Below the pieces are notes generated by a model. That model had not been told where the DNA came from and did not search any database. It was given only the letters and a program-made list of their open reading frames with translations. From Actinomycetes bacterium (GTDB lineage: Bacteria; Actinomycetota; Thermoleophilia; Solirubrobacterales; Solirubrobacteraceae), in NCBI GenBank assembly GCA_021846845.1, contig JAJZWB010000011.1, positions 1 to 43,131 on the forward strand: a DNA stretch of 43,131 nt, read 5' to 3'. Shown here piece by piece: positions 7,859 through 16,545 of this stretch. Numbering within the stretch: position 1 is the first letter of the stretch; the number at the start of each line of letters is the position of its first letter. Position numbers and translations under genes: made by a program.

Positions 7859-9146
7859 GGTCGCGGCGGAGCCGCGCCGCCGCGCCCGGATCATCGGCGC
7901 GCGCAGCCGCCGTCGCCCGGCGAGCGCGCGCGTCGCGCCGCCGCTCGAGCACCGGATCCTGATGACCGCGACGCTGTGCCTGCTGGCGTTCGGCTGCGTG
8001 ATGGTCTACAGCGCCTCCTCTCCGATCGGGATCTTCGGCGGTGGCAGCGGGACGGGCGAGTTCGTGCGCTACCTCGCCTTCGCGGCGATCGGCCTGGCCG
8101 CGATGCTGTTCCTGGAGCGCCGGGGCCTGACTCTGCTCGACGACAGGCTGATCAAGCTGATCCTGATCGCCGCGCTGGGCCTGCTGATGATCGTCCTGGT
8201 CCCCGGGTTCGGGGTCGACGTCAACGGCGCGCGACGCTGGTTCGCCGCGGGCCCGATCCAGTTCCAGCCCTCGGAGCTGGCCAAGCTGGCGCTGGTGCTC
8301 TACGCCGCGCGGTATCTCGGCGACCACCCGAAGTGGCTCGCTCACGGCTTCCGCCGCGCGATCGCCCCGATCGCCGTCTTCGTCGCGCCCGCCTGCCTGA
8401 TGATCGTGCTCGAGCCCGACATGGGCACCGCGCTGGCGGTCGCGGTGACGATCGGCGCGCTGCTGCTGGCGGCCGGGATGCCGCCGCGCCAGCTCGGCAT
8501 GCTGGCCGCGGGCGGCGCCGGCCTGGTGCTGCTGCTGGCGCTCGCGCGGCCCTACGAGGGCGCGCGCCTGTCGTCGTTCCTGCACCCGTGGGCCGTCGCC
8601 CAGGGCAACGGCTTCCAGGAGGTCCAGGGGCAGATCGCGCTCGGGTCGGGCGGGCTGTTCGGAGTGGGCCTCGGCAAGTCGGTGCAGAAGGTCTACTGGC
8701 TGCCGGAGGCCCAGACCGACTTCATCCTGGCGGTGGTGGGGGAGGAGCTGGGGGTGCTCGGGATCTGCGGCGTGATCTTCCTCTACGGGATGATCGCCTA
8801 CGCCGGGCTCCGGACCGCCCGCCGTGCCGCGACCCGGTATGCGAAGCTGCTGGCGACAGGCCTGACCTCGCTGATCCTCTGCCAGGGAATCCTCAACATC
8901 TTCGTCGTGCTCGGGCTGGCGCCGCTGACGGGCGTGCCGCTCCCGTTCATCTCCTACGCTCCGACCAACCTGTGCGTGATGCTCGCCTCGGTCGGGCTGC
9001 TGCTGAACATCTCGCGGCCCGGTGCGCGCCGGCTGAGGGTGGTCGAGGCGCCCGCGGGTGACGCCGACGCGGATCGTGATCGGCGCCGGCGGGACCGGCG
9101 GTCACATCGTGCCCGCGCTGGCGGTGGCCGACGCGCTGCGGGCTGA
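7851..9146 (+). CDS. ftsW: Septal peptidoglycan glycosyltransferase FtsW (SEDS)
   Basis: FtsW polymerises lipid II at the septum together with FtsI. The 431-residue protein has a basic cytoplasmic N-terminus, then about ten membrane segments. SEDS family motifs are visible: VMVYSASS, NGARRWF, QPSELAKLALV, EPDMGTAL and EAQTDFILAVVGEELG. The usual PFISYGGSS motif reads PFISYAPTN here, an unusual substitution. The last ~29 residues (after VVEAPAG) are Arg/Asp-rich and are read from DNA that also encodes the first part of murG in another frame. That 89-base overlap is either genuine or hides a small frameshift, because a stop exists at 9059-9061 one frame over. Confidence 0.93.
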   Translation: MAEVAAEPRRRARIIGARSRRRPASARVAPPLEHRILMTATLCLLAFGCVMVYSASSPIGIFGGGSGTGEFVRYLAFAAIGLAAMLFLERRGLTLLDDRLIKLILIAALGLLMIVLVPGFGVDVNGARRWFAAGPIQFQPSELAKLALVLYAARYLGDHPKWLAHGFRRAIAPIAVFVAPACLMIVLEPDMGTALAVAVTIGALLLAAGMPPRQLGMLAAGGAGLVLLLALARPYEGARLSSFLHPWAVAQGNGFQEVQGQIALGSGGLFGVGLGKSVQKVYWLPEAQTDFILAVVGEELGVLGICGVIFLYGMIAYAGLRTARRAATRYAKLLATGLTSLILCQGILNIFVVLGLAPLTGVPLPFISYAPTNLCVMLASVGLLLNISRPGARRLRVVEAPAGDADADRDRRRRDRRSHRARAGGGRRAAG

Positions 9147-10110
9147 CGGCGCGGAGGTCGTGTTCATCGGCGGCGAGCGCTCCGAGCGCGAGCTGGTGCC
9201 CGCGGCCGGCTACGAGCTGCACTCGCTGACGGTGCGCCCGCTGACGCGCGGGCGCCCGCTCGCTGCCGCGCGCGCCGTCGCGGTCGACCTGGGAGCGGTC
9301 GCCGGTGCCCGGGGCCTGATCGCCCGCCTGCGGCCGGCGGCGGCGCTCGGCGCCGGTGGCTACGCGGCCGGTCCGGTCGGCCTGGCGGCGGCGCTGTCGC
9401 GGGTGCCGCTCGTGCTGATGGAGGCCGACAGCCACCTGGGCATCACCAACCGCCTGCTGGCTCCGTTCGCACGGCGCGTCTGCCTGGCGGTCCCGATCAC
9501 GGGGCGCGACGGTGGGCGCTACCGTGTCACGGGACGCCCCATTCCGGAGCCGGCCGGCGACCGCAGCGCGGCGCGGGCTCGGTTCGCGATCCCTGAGGGC
9601 GATCGCTGCGTGCTGGTCTTCGGAGGATCGCAGGGGGCGCGGTCGATCAACGAGGCCGCGCTGGAGGCGTTCACGGGCGCCGGGTTCCGCGTCCTGCACG
9701 CCGCCGGAGAGCGTGATCTGGGGATGCTGCGAGCGCCGGGCCCCCACTACGACCTGCGCGGCTGGATCCCGGACCTGCGCGACGCGATCGCGGCCTGCGA
9801 CGTCGTCGTGGCGCGCTCCGGCGGCTCGGTCTGGGAGATCGCCGCCCACGGCCGCCCGATGGTCCTGATTCCCTACCCGCACTCGGCGGCCGGGCACCAG
9901 GAGCGCAACGCGGAGATCTTCGAGCGCCGCGGCGCGGCGGTCGTGATCGACGATCGGCAGCTGAACGGCGCTCGTCTCGCCCAGGAGGTGGGCAGGCTGC
10001 TCGCCGACCCGGGCCTGATGGCGGCCATGGGTCGCGCGGCCGCGGCTCTGGCACGGCCTCAGGCCGCGCGCGAGGTCGCCGACGAGCTGCTCGCGGCCGC
10101 CGGCCGCTGA
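9058..10110 (+). CDS. murG: Lipid II synthase MurG (GlcNAc transferase)
   Basis: MurG adds GlcNAc to lipid I at the inner face of the membrane, giving lipid II. The 350-residue GT-B protein starts with the glycine loop GAGGTGGHIVPA near residue 9, so the GTG at 9058 cannot be moved downstream. GAGGYAAGP, FGGSQGARSINE and the PYPHSAAGHQERNA acceptor/donor region are all present. The stop codon lies inside a hairpin shared with the convergent GH6-like gene. Confidence 0.95.
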   Translation: MTPTRIVIGAGGTGGHIVPALAVADALRADGAEVVFIGGERSERELVPAAGYELHSLTVRPLTRGRPLAAARAVAVDLGAVAGARGLIARLRPAAALGAGGYAAGPVGLAAALSRVPLVLMEADSHLGITNRLLAPFARRVCLAVPITGRDGGRYRVTGRPIPEPAGDRSAARARFAIPEGDRCVLVFGGSQGARSINEAALEAFTGAGFRVLHAAGERDLGMLRAPGPHYDLRGWIPDLRDAIAACDVVVARSGGSVWEIAAHGRPMVLIPYPHSAAGHQERNAEIFERRGAAVVIDDRQLNGARLAQEVGRLLADPGLMAAMGRAAAALARPQAAREVADELLAAAGR

Positions 10111-10143
10111 CCGCGGGTCGCCCGCCGGGCGCTCGGCCGGTCA
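10108..10143. terminator. Hairpin between convergent murG and GH6-like gene
   Basis: TGACCG (10108-10113) pairs with CGGTCA (10138-10143), and inside it CGCCC pairs with GGGCG. The two outer arms contain the stop codons of murG and of the opposing gene. No T-run follows, so this is an intrinsic-terminator-like element serving both directions at best. Confidence 0.45.
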
Positions 10144-11355
10144 GTATGGCCGGCTCGGGTAGCCGGGGCCGAGCTGCTGGTTCGCGCGCTCGGCGAGGCC
10201 GATCGCGTATGCGGGCCAGAACACTCCCCCGGGCGGCCCGCCGCCGCACCCGGAGCTGTTCCCTGGCGGGTGCGTCCACATGAACGCGTCAGCGTAGGCG
10301 AAGCCGGTGTCGGTGCTGTCAAGCGGCCCCAGGCCGCGTCCCGGCGGGTTGCAGAGATCCTCGTTGCCGTTCCTGACCCGGTTGCGCTCGAGCAGCGGCC
10401 CGCGGCCGTTGGTGGCGGTGTCGACGATGAAGTGGGCGCCGTGGGTGCGTCGTGCGATCGCGGTCGCCCATCGAACCTCGTTGATCGTCCAGTTCTCGTG
10501 AGTGTCGTTGGTGAAGAAGCCGCGGATGTGGCCGATCCCGACCGCGTTCAGGGCCCGGGCGGTGTAGCCGACGGAGTTGCCGTCGGAGTAGCCGGCCTCG
10601 AGGTAGACCACGGTGTGCGGCAGCGAGCCGATCGTGTCGACCTCGTAGCGGAGGGCCATCTCCCACGCGTGCAGCGAGCCGATCCTGGCCATGCACGCCG
10701 ACGAGCCGAGGCCGTCGATCTCCAGCAGGAAAACCGCCGGACGGCGGGCGACGGCCGCCGCGACCTCGTCGACGCGCCTGCGGAACACCGGCATGTAGCT
10801 GCGGATCTCGGCCGTGGTCGCGCAGCCGCCGAGCGCCGGGTGCAGGAAGTAGGTGTTGAAGATCGGGATCGTTCCGGGGTCGGCCTGCATGTTGGAGCAG
10901 AGGATCTTCTCGGTCTGGGCGAAGAGCGCGCCGGGCCCGCCACCCTCGGAGTAGATGCTGAGCCGCTGGGACTCCGGCTGCGAGGCGATGATCGACAGCA
11001 TCGCCACCTCGTGCGCGAGCGCCGGATCCGCGGCCAGCCTGGACCGCCACCGACCCGTTCTCAGCTGCGCCCGGAACCCGGCCCAGGACTCGCTGACCGG
11101 CAGCGTCGCGGGGTCCAGGCCGAGCAGCCGCGCGATCGCGCCCGCGGCCGCGCCCCGGGCGGGGCCGGGCACGAAGAACCGCGCCCCGGTGAGCGGATCG
11201 GCGCCGGGGGGCGTCGGCAGGTCCAGCGGGTTGGCCGCCTCGCGCCGCGCCGGGAACGGATCGGGGCAGAGCTGGCGCAGCCGCGCCGCGTGAGCGCTGC
11301 CGGCGGAGCGGGCGCCGGCGCCGGCGGGGGCGATCGCCACCGCCAGCAGCGACAT
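10141..11355 (-). CDS. Secreted glycoside hydrolase family 6-like protein
   Basis: The 404-residue protein has the GH6 (cellobiohydrolase/endoglucanase) fold signature in its C-terminal half: VVYLEAGYSDG, GFFTNDTHENWT, FIVDTATNGRGP, CNPPGRGLGP and DAFMWTHPPGNSSGC. LLEIDGLGSS matches the family's E-P-D region and keeps its aspartate. However, the segment aligned to the catalytic-acid motif (usually NxPxRDC) reads FLHPALGGC, and the late aspartate region (usually GECDG or GESDG) reads GNSSG, so the usual general acid may be missing. The visible ATG gives a signal peptide with no basic n-region. The frame continues upstream through an ideal one (RLRLSLALASTLAA), but only CTG at 11394 is available as a start there. 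It lies inside the dcw cluster on the opposite strand. It may act on envelope or external glucan; the substrate is unknown. Confidence 0.8.
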   Translation of the reverse strand: MSLLAVAIAPAGAGARSAGSAHAARLRQLCPDPFPARREAANPLDLPTPPGADPLTGARFFVPGPARGAAAGAIARLLGLDPATLPVSESWAGFRAQLRTGRWRSRLAADPALAHEVAMLSIIASQPESQRLSIYSEGGGPGALFAQTEKILCSNMQADPGTIPIFNTYFLHPALGGCATTAEIRSYMPVFRRRVDEVAAAVARRPAVFLLEIDGLGSSACMARIGSLHAWEMALRYEVDTIGSLPHTVVYLEAGYSDGNSVGYTARALNAVGIGHIRGFFTNDTHENWTINEVRWATAIARRTHGAHFIVDTATNGRGPLLERNRVRNGNEDLCNPPGRGLGPLDSTDTGFAYADAFMWTHPPGNSSGCGGGPPGGVFWPAYAIGLAERANQQLGPGYPSRPY

Positions 11356-11518
11356 CGCGGCGAGCGTGGACGCGAGCGCCAGTGAGAGCCGCAGCCTCCA
11401 CGTGGCCCGGCCTCTCGGTGCCCCCTCTGGACCTCTCGATGCGGCGCGCAGAGCAGTCTGAGGCTAGCACCGGTCAGACGGATGGCACCCCGCACGCCGA
11501 GCGATCCCGGGCCCCGGG

Positions 11519-11524
11519 TACCCT
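11519..11524 (+). promoter_or_regulatory. Candidate -10 box (TACCCT), leaderless murC
   Basis: TACCCT ends 6 bases before the murC GTG start (11531), a distance at which transcription would begin at or next to the start codon. No Shine-Dalgarno sequence is visible. Together with the GH6-like start at 11355 this defines a divergent intergenic region (11356-11530). No convincing -35 is seen. Confidence 0.45.
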
Positions 11525-11530
11525 CGGCGC

Positions 11531-12865
11531 GTGCCCGCAACCCAGCATTCCGACCCCGGGTCGCCGAGACCGTGGACCGGTCGACGCCTGCATCTCGTGG
11601 GGATCGGCGGCGCCGGGATGAGCGGACTGGCGCTCATCGCGCTCGCGCTGGGGGCCTCGGTGACAGGCTCTGACCGGGCGCCCTCGCCATACGGCGACCG
11701 GCTGCGCGAGCGCGGCGTGCAGCCGGCGATCGGACACGCCGCCGAGAACGTGCCCGAGGGCGCCGAGGTCGTCTACTCGAGCGCCATTGCGGCCGACAAC
11801 CCGGAGCGCCGGACGGGTGCCAGGCAGCTGCACCGGGCAGACCTGCTCGCCGAGATCGCGGCGCTGCGCCGTTGCGTGGCCGTGACCGGCACGCACGGCA
11901 AGACGACGACCTCCGCGATGATCGTCCACGCGCTGCGCGGCGCGGGTCTCGACCCGTCCTACGTGGTCGGCGGCGAGCTGCGGGGAACGGGCTCGAACGC
12001 GGGCTGGGGAAACGGCGAGTGGATCGTGGTCGAGGCCGACGAGTCCGACCGGTCGCTGCTAAAGCTGGCGCCCGAGATCGCCGTGCTGACCAATGCCGAG
12101 CTGGATCACCACGCCACCTACGCGTCGCGTCTGGACCTTGAGCGGACCCTGTCGCGGTTCATGGCCGGCGCCCGGGAGGCGGTCGTCTGGGACCGCCCGC
12201 GGCTGCGCTCGCTGTGCCCCGGCGCGGTCGGCTACGACACCGGTGAGGTCGTGCTCGGTCCGGAGGGATCGACGTTCTCCTGGCGCGGCCTGCGCGTCTC
12301 GCTGAGCGTGCCGGGCGCTCACAACGCGGTCAACGCCGCCGGCGCGCTGACAGCCTGCGCGCTCGCCGGGGCAGATCCGGCCGCGGCGGCCGCCGCGCTG
12401 GCCGACTTCCGCGGGGCTCGCCGGCGCATGGAGCTGCTGGGCCGGACCGCGCGGGGGGCGCGGGTGTACGACGACTACGCGCACCACCCGACCGAGGTCG
12501 CGGCGGCGATCGCCGCGGCGAGGACGCTCGCGCCCAGGCGCCTGGTCGCCGCCTTCCAGCCGCATCTGTACTCGCGCACGGCCGCGCTCTGGCGCCAGTT
12601 CGGCGCGGCTCTGGCTGCCGCCGATTCCGTCTGCGTCCTGCCCGTCTACGCGGCGCGGGAGCGGGCGCAGGACTTTCCCGCGGTCAGCGGGAGGCTCGTG
12701 GCGGCGGCGGCGGCGGACGCCGGCGCCGGCCGGCGGGTGGCCTGGATGCCGAGCCTCGAAGATGCCCGCGCGCACCTGCTCGCGACCCTCGGGAGCGATG
12801 ACGTGTGCCTGATGATGGGCGCCGGGAACATCGACTCCCTGGCGCGCTCGCTGGTCGCCGCCTGA
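11531..12865 (+). CDS. murC: UDP-MurNAc-L-alanine ligase MurC
   Basis: MurC adds L-Ala to UDP-MurNAc, the first ligase step. The 444-residue protein has the N-terminal glycine motif HLVGIGGAGMSGLA, the P-loop G120-THGKTT126, an EADESDRS segment, NAELDHHATY, and the C-terminal DDYAHHPTEV and FQPHLYSRT motifs, all typical of MurC. The GTG start lacks a ribosome binding site and follows a -10-like box by 6 bases. The gene restarts the dcw run after the opposite-strand GH6-like gene. No intact murB follows. Confidence 0.96.
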   Translation: MPATQHSDPGSPRPWTGRRLHLVGIGGAGMSGLALIALALGASVTGSDRAPSPYGDRLRERGVQPAIGHAAENVPEGAEVVYSSAIAADNPERRTGARQLHRADLLAEIAALRRCVAVTGTHGKTTTSAMIVHALRGAGLDPSYVVGGELRGTGSNAGWGNGEWIVVEADESDRSLLKLAPEIAVLTNAELDHHATYASRLDLERTLSRFMAGAREAVVWDRPRLRSLCPGAVGYDTGEVVLGPEGSTFSWRGLRVSLSVPGAHNAVNAAGALTACALAGADPAAAAAALADFRGARRRMELLGRTARGARVYDDYAHHPTEVAAAIAAARTLAPRRLVAAFQPHLYSRTAALWRQFGAALAAADSVCVLPVYAARERAQDFPAVSGRLVAAAAADAGAGRRVAWMPSLEDARAHLLATLGSDDVCLMMGAGNIDSLARSLVAA

Positions 12866-12889
12866 GTCGGGTTCCGGCCGCCCCTGCAT

Positions 12890-13021
12890 CTACCCTGGCC
12901 GCCGCATGCCCGAGCAGCCGGCATCCAGGTAGGTGTCCAGGTCGCGGGGTCGAACCTGGTGAAGGGTGCGCACGCCGTCGGCGAACTCGTCGTGAGAGAA
13001 CCAGACAACCAGCCAAGTCAC
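12890..13021 (-). CDS. Possible 43-residue ORF in the murC-ftsQ gap
   Basis: Reading leftward from GTG at 13021 gives a 43-residue frame with a gene-like mixed composition (VVWFSHDEFADGVRTLHQ, then RPRDLDTYLDAGC). By my count about 84% of its third positions are G or C, closer to real genes here than the plus-strand reading of the same bases. A weak GGAG lies just upstream. GTG at 13048 would lengthen it to 52 residues. I recognise no family. It overlaps a candidate murB remnant on the other strand; at most one of the two is likely real. Confidence 0.22.
   Translation of the reverse strand: MTWLVVWFSHDEFADGVRTLHQVRPRDLDTYLDAGCSGMRRPG
12891..12896 (+). promoter_or_regulatory. Candidate -10 box (TACCCT) after murC
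   Basis: TACCCT lies 9 bases before ATG 12906, which opens only an 8-codon frame (MPEQPASR). The spacing copies the boxes before murE and murD. It could serve transcription of ftsQ, whose start is about 200 bases further on. Confidence 0.3.
12905..12997 (+). pseudogene. murB: Possible murB remnant between murC and ftsQ
   Basis: In the murC frame, just past the murC stop, the bases read ARAAGIQVGVQVAGSNL and then VKGAHAVGELVVR. This resembles the MurB FAD-binding region, in which an A-R-A-x-G-L-P-V stretch leads into GAGSNLL and, about 8-10 residues later, G-L-V-V-R. It lies where many dcw clusters carry murB. Third-position GC is lower than in intact genes, as expected for decay. There is no MurB-like sequence on either side, so at most ~30 codons survive. 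The match was judged by eye against a remembered motif and may be chance. Confidence 0.3.
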
Positions 13022-13095
13022 GCAGCTCCGATCGGTGCGCGGGCCCACCGCGGCCCGGCCCGCCGCGCGCGCGGCGCGACGCCCGGGGGCCGTCC

Positions 13096-13902
13096 GTGAT
13101 CGGCGTGCGCGGGCAGGCCGCCACCCGAAGCCCCGCGTCGGTGGGTCCCGAACGCCGCGCTCGCTCGCTCGCGCGCTCGGCGACGGGCGTCCGACGACTG
13201 GCCTGGCGCGCGGTCGCGTCGCTCGCGCTGCTGGCGGCGCTCGCCGGCGGCGGCTGGCTCTGGCTGCGAGACTCGTCCCTGGTCGCGATCGACCGCGTCG
13301 TGATCGTCGGTGCCGGCGGACCGCAGGGGAGGCAGATCCGCCGCGCGCTCGATCTGGCCGCGCGCAACATGACCACGCTTGACGTGCGCCTCTCCGTGCT
13401 GAGGGCGGCCGTCTCGCCCTACCCGAGCGTCGTGCGCCTGAGCGTCACGACGAGCTTCCCGCACACGATGCGGATCAGCGTCCGGGAACGGCGCGCGGTC
13501 GCGGTCCTGAGCGCCGACGGGACCAGCGTCGAGGTGTCGCAGGACGGGACCGTGCTGCGCGATCAGGCGGTCGACCCGTCGTTGCCGGTGATCGAGCTGG
13601 CGGCCGATCCGAGCGGGCCGCGCGTGACGGGGTCGGCGATGACCGAGGTCGCGCTGCTGGCCGCCGCGCCCCGACCGCTGCTGGCCCGTGTCGGGCAGGT
13701 GTGGATCGACGCGGTCCACGGCCTGGTGGCACAGCTGCGCGGCGGGCCGCGGATCTACTTCGGCGGTGCCGGCCTGCTTGCGGCGAAGTGGGCGGCCGCC
13801 GCGGCGGTGCTCGCCTCGCCGACCTCCGCGGGCGCACAGTACGTCGACGTGACCGTGCCGCAGCGGCCAGCCGCAGGGTCCGGACCGGACGCTTCCGGGT
13901 GA
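13096..13902 (+). CDS. ftsQ: Cell division protein FtsQ/DivIB (POTRA domain)
   Basis: FtsQ links the FtsL complex to the septum. After a short basic cytoplasmic segment comes one membrane helix (AVASLALLAALAGGGWLWL). A POTRA-type domain follows, opening with LVAIDRVVIVGAGG and continuing to the TTSFPHTMRISVRERRAVAVL strand-helix-strand pattern, as in FtsQ/DivIB. I chose the GTG at 13096, which overlaps a TGA (13097-13099) of a short upstream frame; GTG at 13141 is an alternative. The longer open frame upstream has Arg/Pro-rich shadow composition and was not used. Length (268 residues) is normal. Confidence 0.88.
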   Translation: MIGVRGQAATRSPASVGPERRARSLARSATGVRRLAWRAVASLALLAALAGGGWLWLRDSSLVAIDRVVIVGAGGPQGRQIRRALDLAARNMTTLDVRLSVLRAAVSPYPSVVRLSVTTSFPHTMRISVRERRAVAVLSADGTSVEVSQDGTVLRDQAVDPSLPVIELAADPSGPRVTGSAMTEVALLAAAPRPLLARVGQVWIDAVHGLVAQLRGGPRIYFGGAGLLAAKWAAAAAVLASPTSAGAQYVDVTVPQRPAAGSGPDASG

Positions 13903-13975
13903 GGCTAACCCTTGAGTAGAGCTTTACCCTAGCCAAGGAGACAACCCTTCGCTATCGTCCAGAGTTCGCCGATCT

Positions 13976-13989
13976 GCAACGATCGTTGC
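13976..13989. promoter_or_regulatory. Perfect 14-bp palindrome upstream of ftsZ
   Basis: GCAACGATCGTTGC is its own reverse complement. It ends 16 bases before the -35 of the ftsZ promoter, a usual place for a dimeric regulator. No regulator can be named from the sequence. Confidence 0.5.
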
Positions 13990-14005
13990 GACTGCGTGCG
14001 CAGAG

Positions 14006-14035
14006 TTGACTTCGCGCATCGCCAGCCCCTAACGT
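14006..14035 (+). promoter_or_regulatory. ftsZ promoter (TTGACT / TAACGT)
   Basis: TTGACT (14006-14011) and TAACGT (14030-14035) are separated by 18 bases, a good sigma70/SigA-type match in the 201-base gap between ftsQ and ftsZ. Transcription would start near 14042, leaving a leader of about 60 bases. That leader contains a small hairpin (ACCCT 14076-14080 with AGGGT 14087-14091) close to the ribosome binding region. Confidence 0.65.
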
Positions 14036-14103
14036 GCCAAACTGGCCGTGCAGGCAGATTTGAACCAAGCCTTCAACCCTAACTAGAGGGTCGGACGAGA
14101 ACC

Positions 14104-15195
14104 ATGGAAAGCGGTAGTTATCTGGCAGTCATCAAGGTCGTCGGCGTCGGCGGCGGCGGCACCAACGCCGTCAACCGGATGGTCGACGCGGGGCTGCGAG
14201 GGGTGGAGTTCGTCGCCTGCAACACCGACGCCCAGTCGCTGGCGATGTGCGACGCGGACATCAAGCTCAACATCGGCCACGAGCTGACGAAGGGCCTCGG
14301 CGCCGGCGCCAATCCCGAGGTCGGCCACGGCGCCGCGGCCGAGTCCCGTGACGCCATCAAGGAGGCGCTGAAGGGCGCCGACATGGTGTTCGTCACCGCG
14401 GGCGAGGGGGGCGGCACGGGGACCGGCGCCGCGCCCGTGATCGCCGAGATCGCCAAGAACGAGATCGGCGCGCTCACGGTCGGGGTGGTGACGCGGCCGT
14501 TCCAGTTCGAGGGCACCCAGCGCGCCAAGCAGGCCCAGGAGGGCATCCAGCGGCTGCGGGAGAACGTGGACACGCTGATCGTGATCCCCAACGAGAAGCT
14601 GCTGGCGATCGTCGAGCGGCGGACGACGATCCTGGAGGCGTTCCGGGAGGCCGACAACGTCCTGCGCCAGGGCGTCCAGGGGATCACGGACCTGATCACG
14701 ATCCCCGGCCTGATCAACCTCGACTTCGCCGACGTGCGCACGATCATGCAGGACGCCGGCAGCGCCCTGATGGGGATCGGGAGCGCCTCGGGCGAGAACC
14801 GCGCGGCGGAGGCCGCGAAGATCGCCATCTCCTCGCCGCTGCTGGAGGAGTCCGTCGAGGGGGCGACCGGGATCCTGCTGAACATCACGGGCGGTCACGA
14901 CCTGGGCCTCTTCGAGGTCAACGAGGCGGCCGAGATCGTCCAGAGCGCGTCGGACGCCAACTCGAACATCATCTTCGGCGCGGTGATCGACGACGCCCTC
15001 GGCGACGAGGTGCGGGTGACCGTGATCGCCACCGGCTTCGAGCACGGGCGCGGGCCGGGCGGGGTGACCAGGGCGCGGGAGACCACCCGGCGGGAGCGGC
15101 GCGACCGAGACGTGACCATGGACGAGCGTCAGCGCTCATCGCTGGCGATCTCCGATGACGAGATCGACATCCCGTCGTTCCTGAAGGACCGCTAG
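14104..15195 (+). CDS. ftsZ: Cell division GTPase FtsZ
   Basis: FtsZ is the tubulin-like GTPase that forms the Z-ring. The 363-residue protein has the nucleotide-binding start [14 protein letters not shown], the tubulin signature G102-GGTGTG108, and the T7 region [11 protein letters not shown]. The conserved C-terminal peptide [13 protein letters not shown] that binds partner proteins is present too. Length is near the usual size with a short linker. It has its own promoter and an upstream palindrome, so its level can probably be set separately from the genes before it. Confidence 0.97.
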   Translation: MESGSYLAVIKVVGVGGGGTNAVNRMVDAGLRGVEFVACNTDAQSLAMCDADIKLNIGHELTKGLGAGANPEVGHGAAAESRDAIKEALKGADMVFVTAGEGGGTGTGAAPVIAEIAKNEIGALTVGVVTRPFQFEGTQRAKQAQEGIQRLRENVDTLIVIPNEKLLAIVERRTTILEAFREADNVLRQGVQGITDLITIPGLINLDFADVRTIMQDAGSALMGIGSASGENRAAEAAKIAISSPLLEESVEGATGILLNITGGHDLGLFEVNEAAEIVQSASDANSNIIFGAVIDDALGDEVRVTVIATGFEHGRGPGGVTRARETTRRERRDRDVTMDERQRSSLAISDDEIDIPSFLKDR

Positions 15196-15244
15196 GCCCG
15201 CCCGCGGGACCGACGCCGCCGCGGTCGATGACGACCACGTGTAA

Positions 15245-16228
<984 letters not shown>

Positions 16229-16505
16229 GGCCGTTCACCGGTGGGCGGGCCGCCGGGCGCCTCTGACGCGCGCCGCCGGTCGGCCGGGCGCCGCAGGCCG
16301 CGGAGCCAGGTCGCCGGGCGCCTCTGACGCGCACCCGCAGATGGGCGCCTGCCGCCCGCGTTCGCCCGTCCTCGGCGCGGGCGACGGCGGCCGCCCGCGG
16401 ATGCGACGGACGGGTCGGTGCGCGGGAGCGTGGGCGCCCTCCCAGCCGGCCGACTCCGGCGCCTACCCGGTCCCGCGCCGGAGAGCCTCCGACGACCCCT
16501 GCCGC
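16229..16505. other. Non-coding gap after gmd, before the catabolic operon
   Basis: The stretch is very GC-rich and holds a pair of 21-bp direct repeats (16251-16271 and 16312-16332) but no convincing gene. A 68-codon frame at 16341-16547 has Arg/Pro/Ala-rich shadow composition and runs through the promoter, so I do not call it. No strong terminator is visible after gmd. Confidence 0.5.
16251..16332 (+). repeat. Pair of 21-bp perfect direct repeats
   Basis: The same 21 bases, starting CGCCGGGCGCCT and ending CTGACGCGC, occur at 16251-16271 and 16312-16332, 61 bases apart. A partial third copy (GGCCGGGCGCC) lies between them. This may be a local duplication or a binding-site pair. Confidence 0.75.
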
Positions 16506-16534
16506 TTGACAGCCGCCGGCTGCGCCGATAGGGT
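16506..16534 (+). promoter_or_regulatory. Promoter of the SDR / Mo-hydroxylase operon
   Basis: TTGACA (16506-16511), a perfect -35, and TAGGGT (16529-16534) are spaced by exactly 17 bases. Transcription should begin near 16541, about 45 bases before the SDR GTG. It is the best sigma70-type promoter in the window. Confidence 0.72.
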
Positions 16535-16545
16535 GGACCAAAAGT

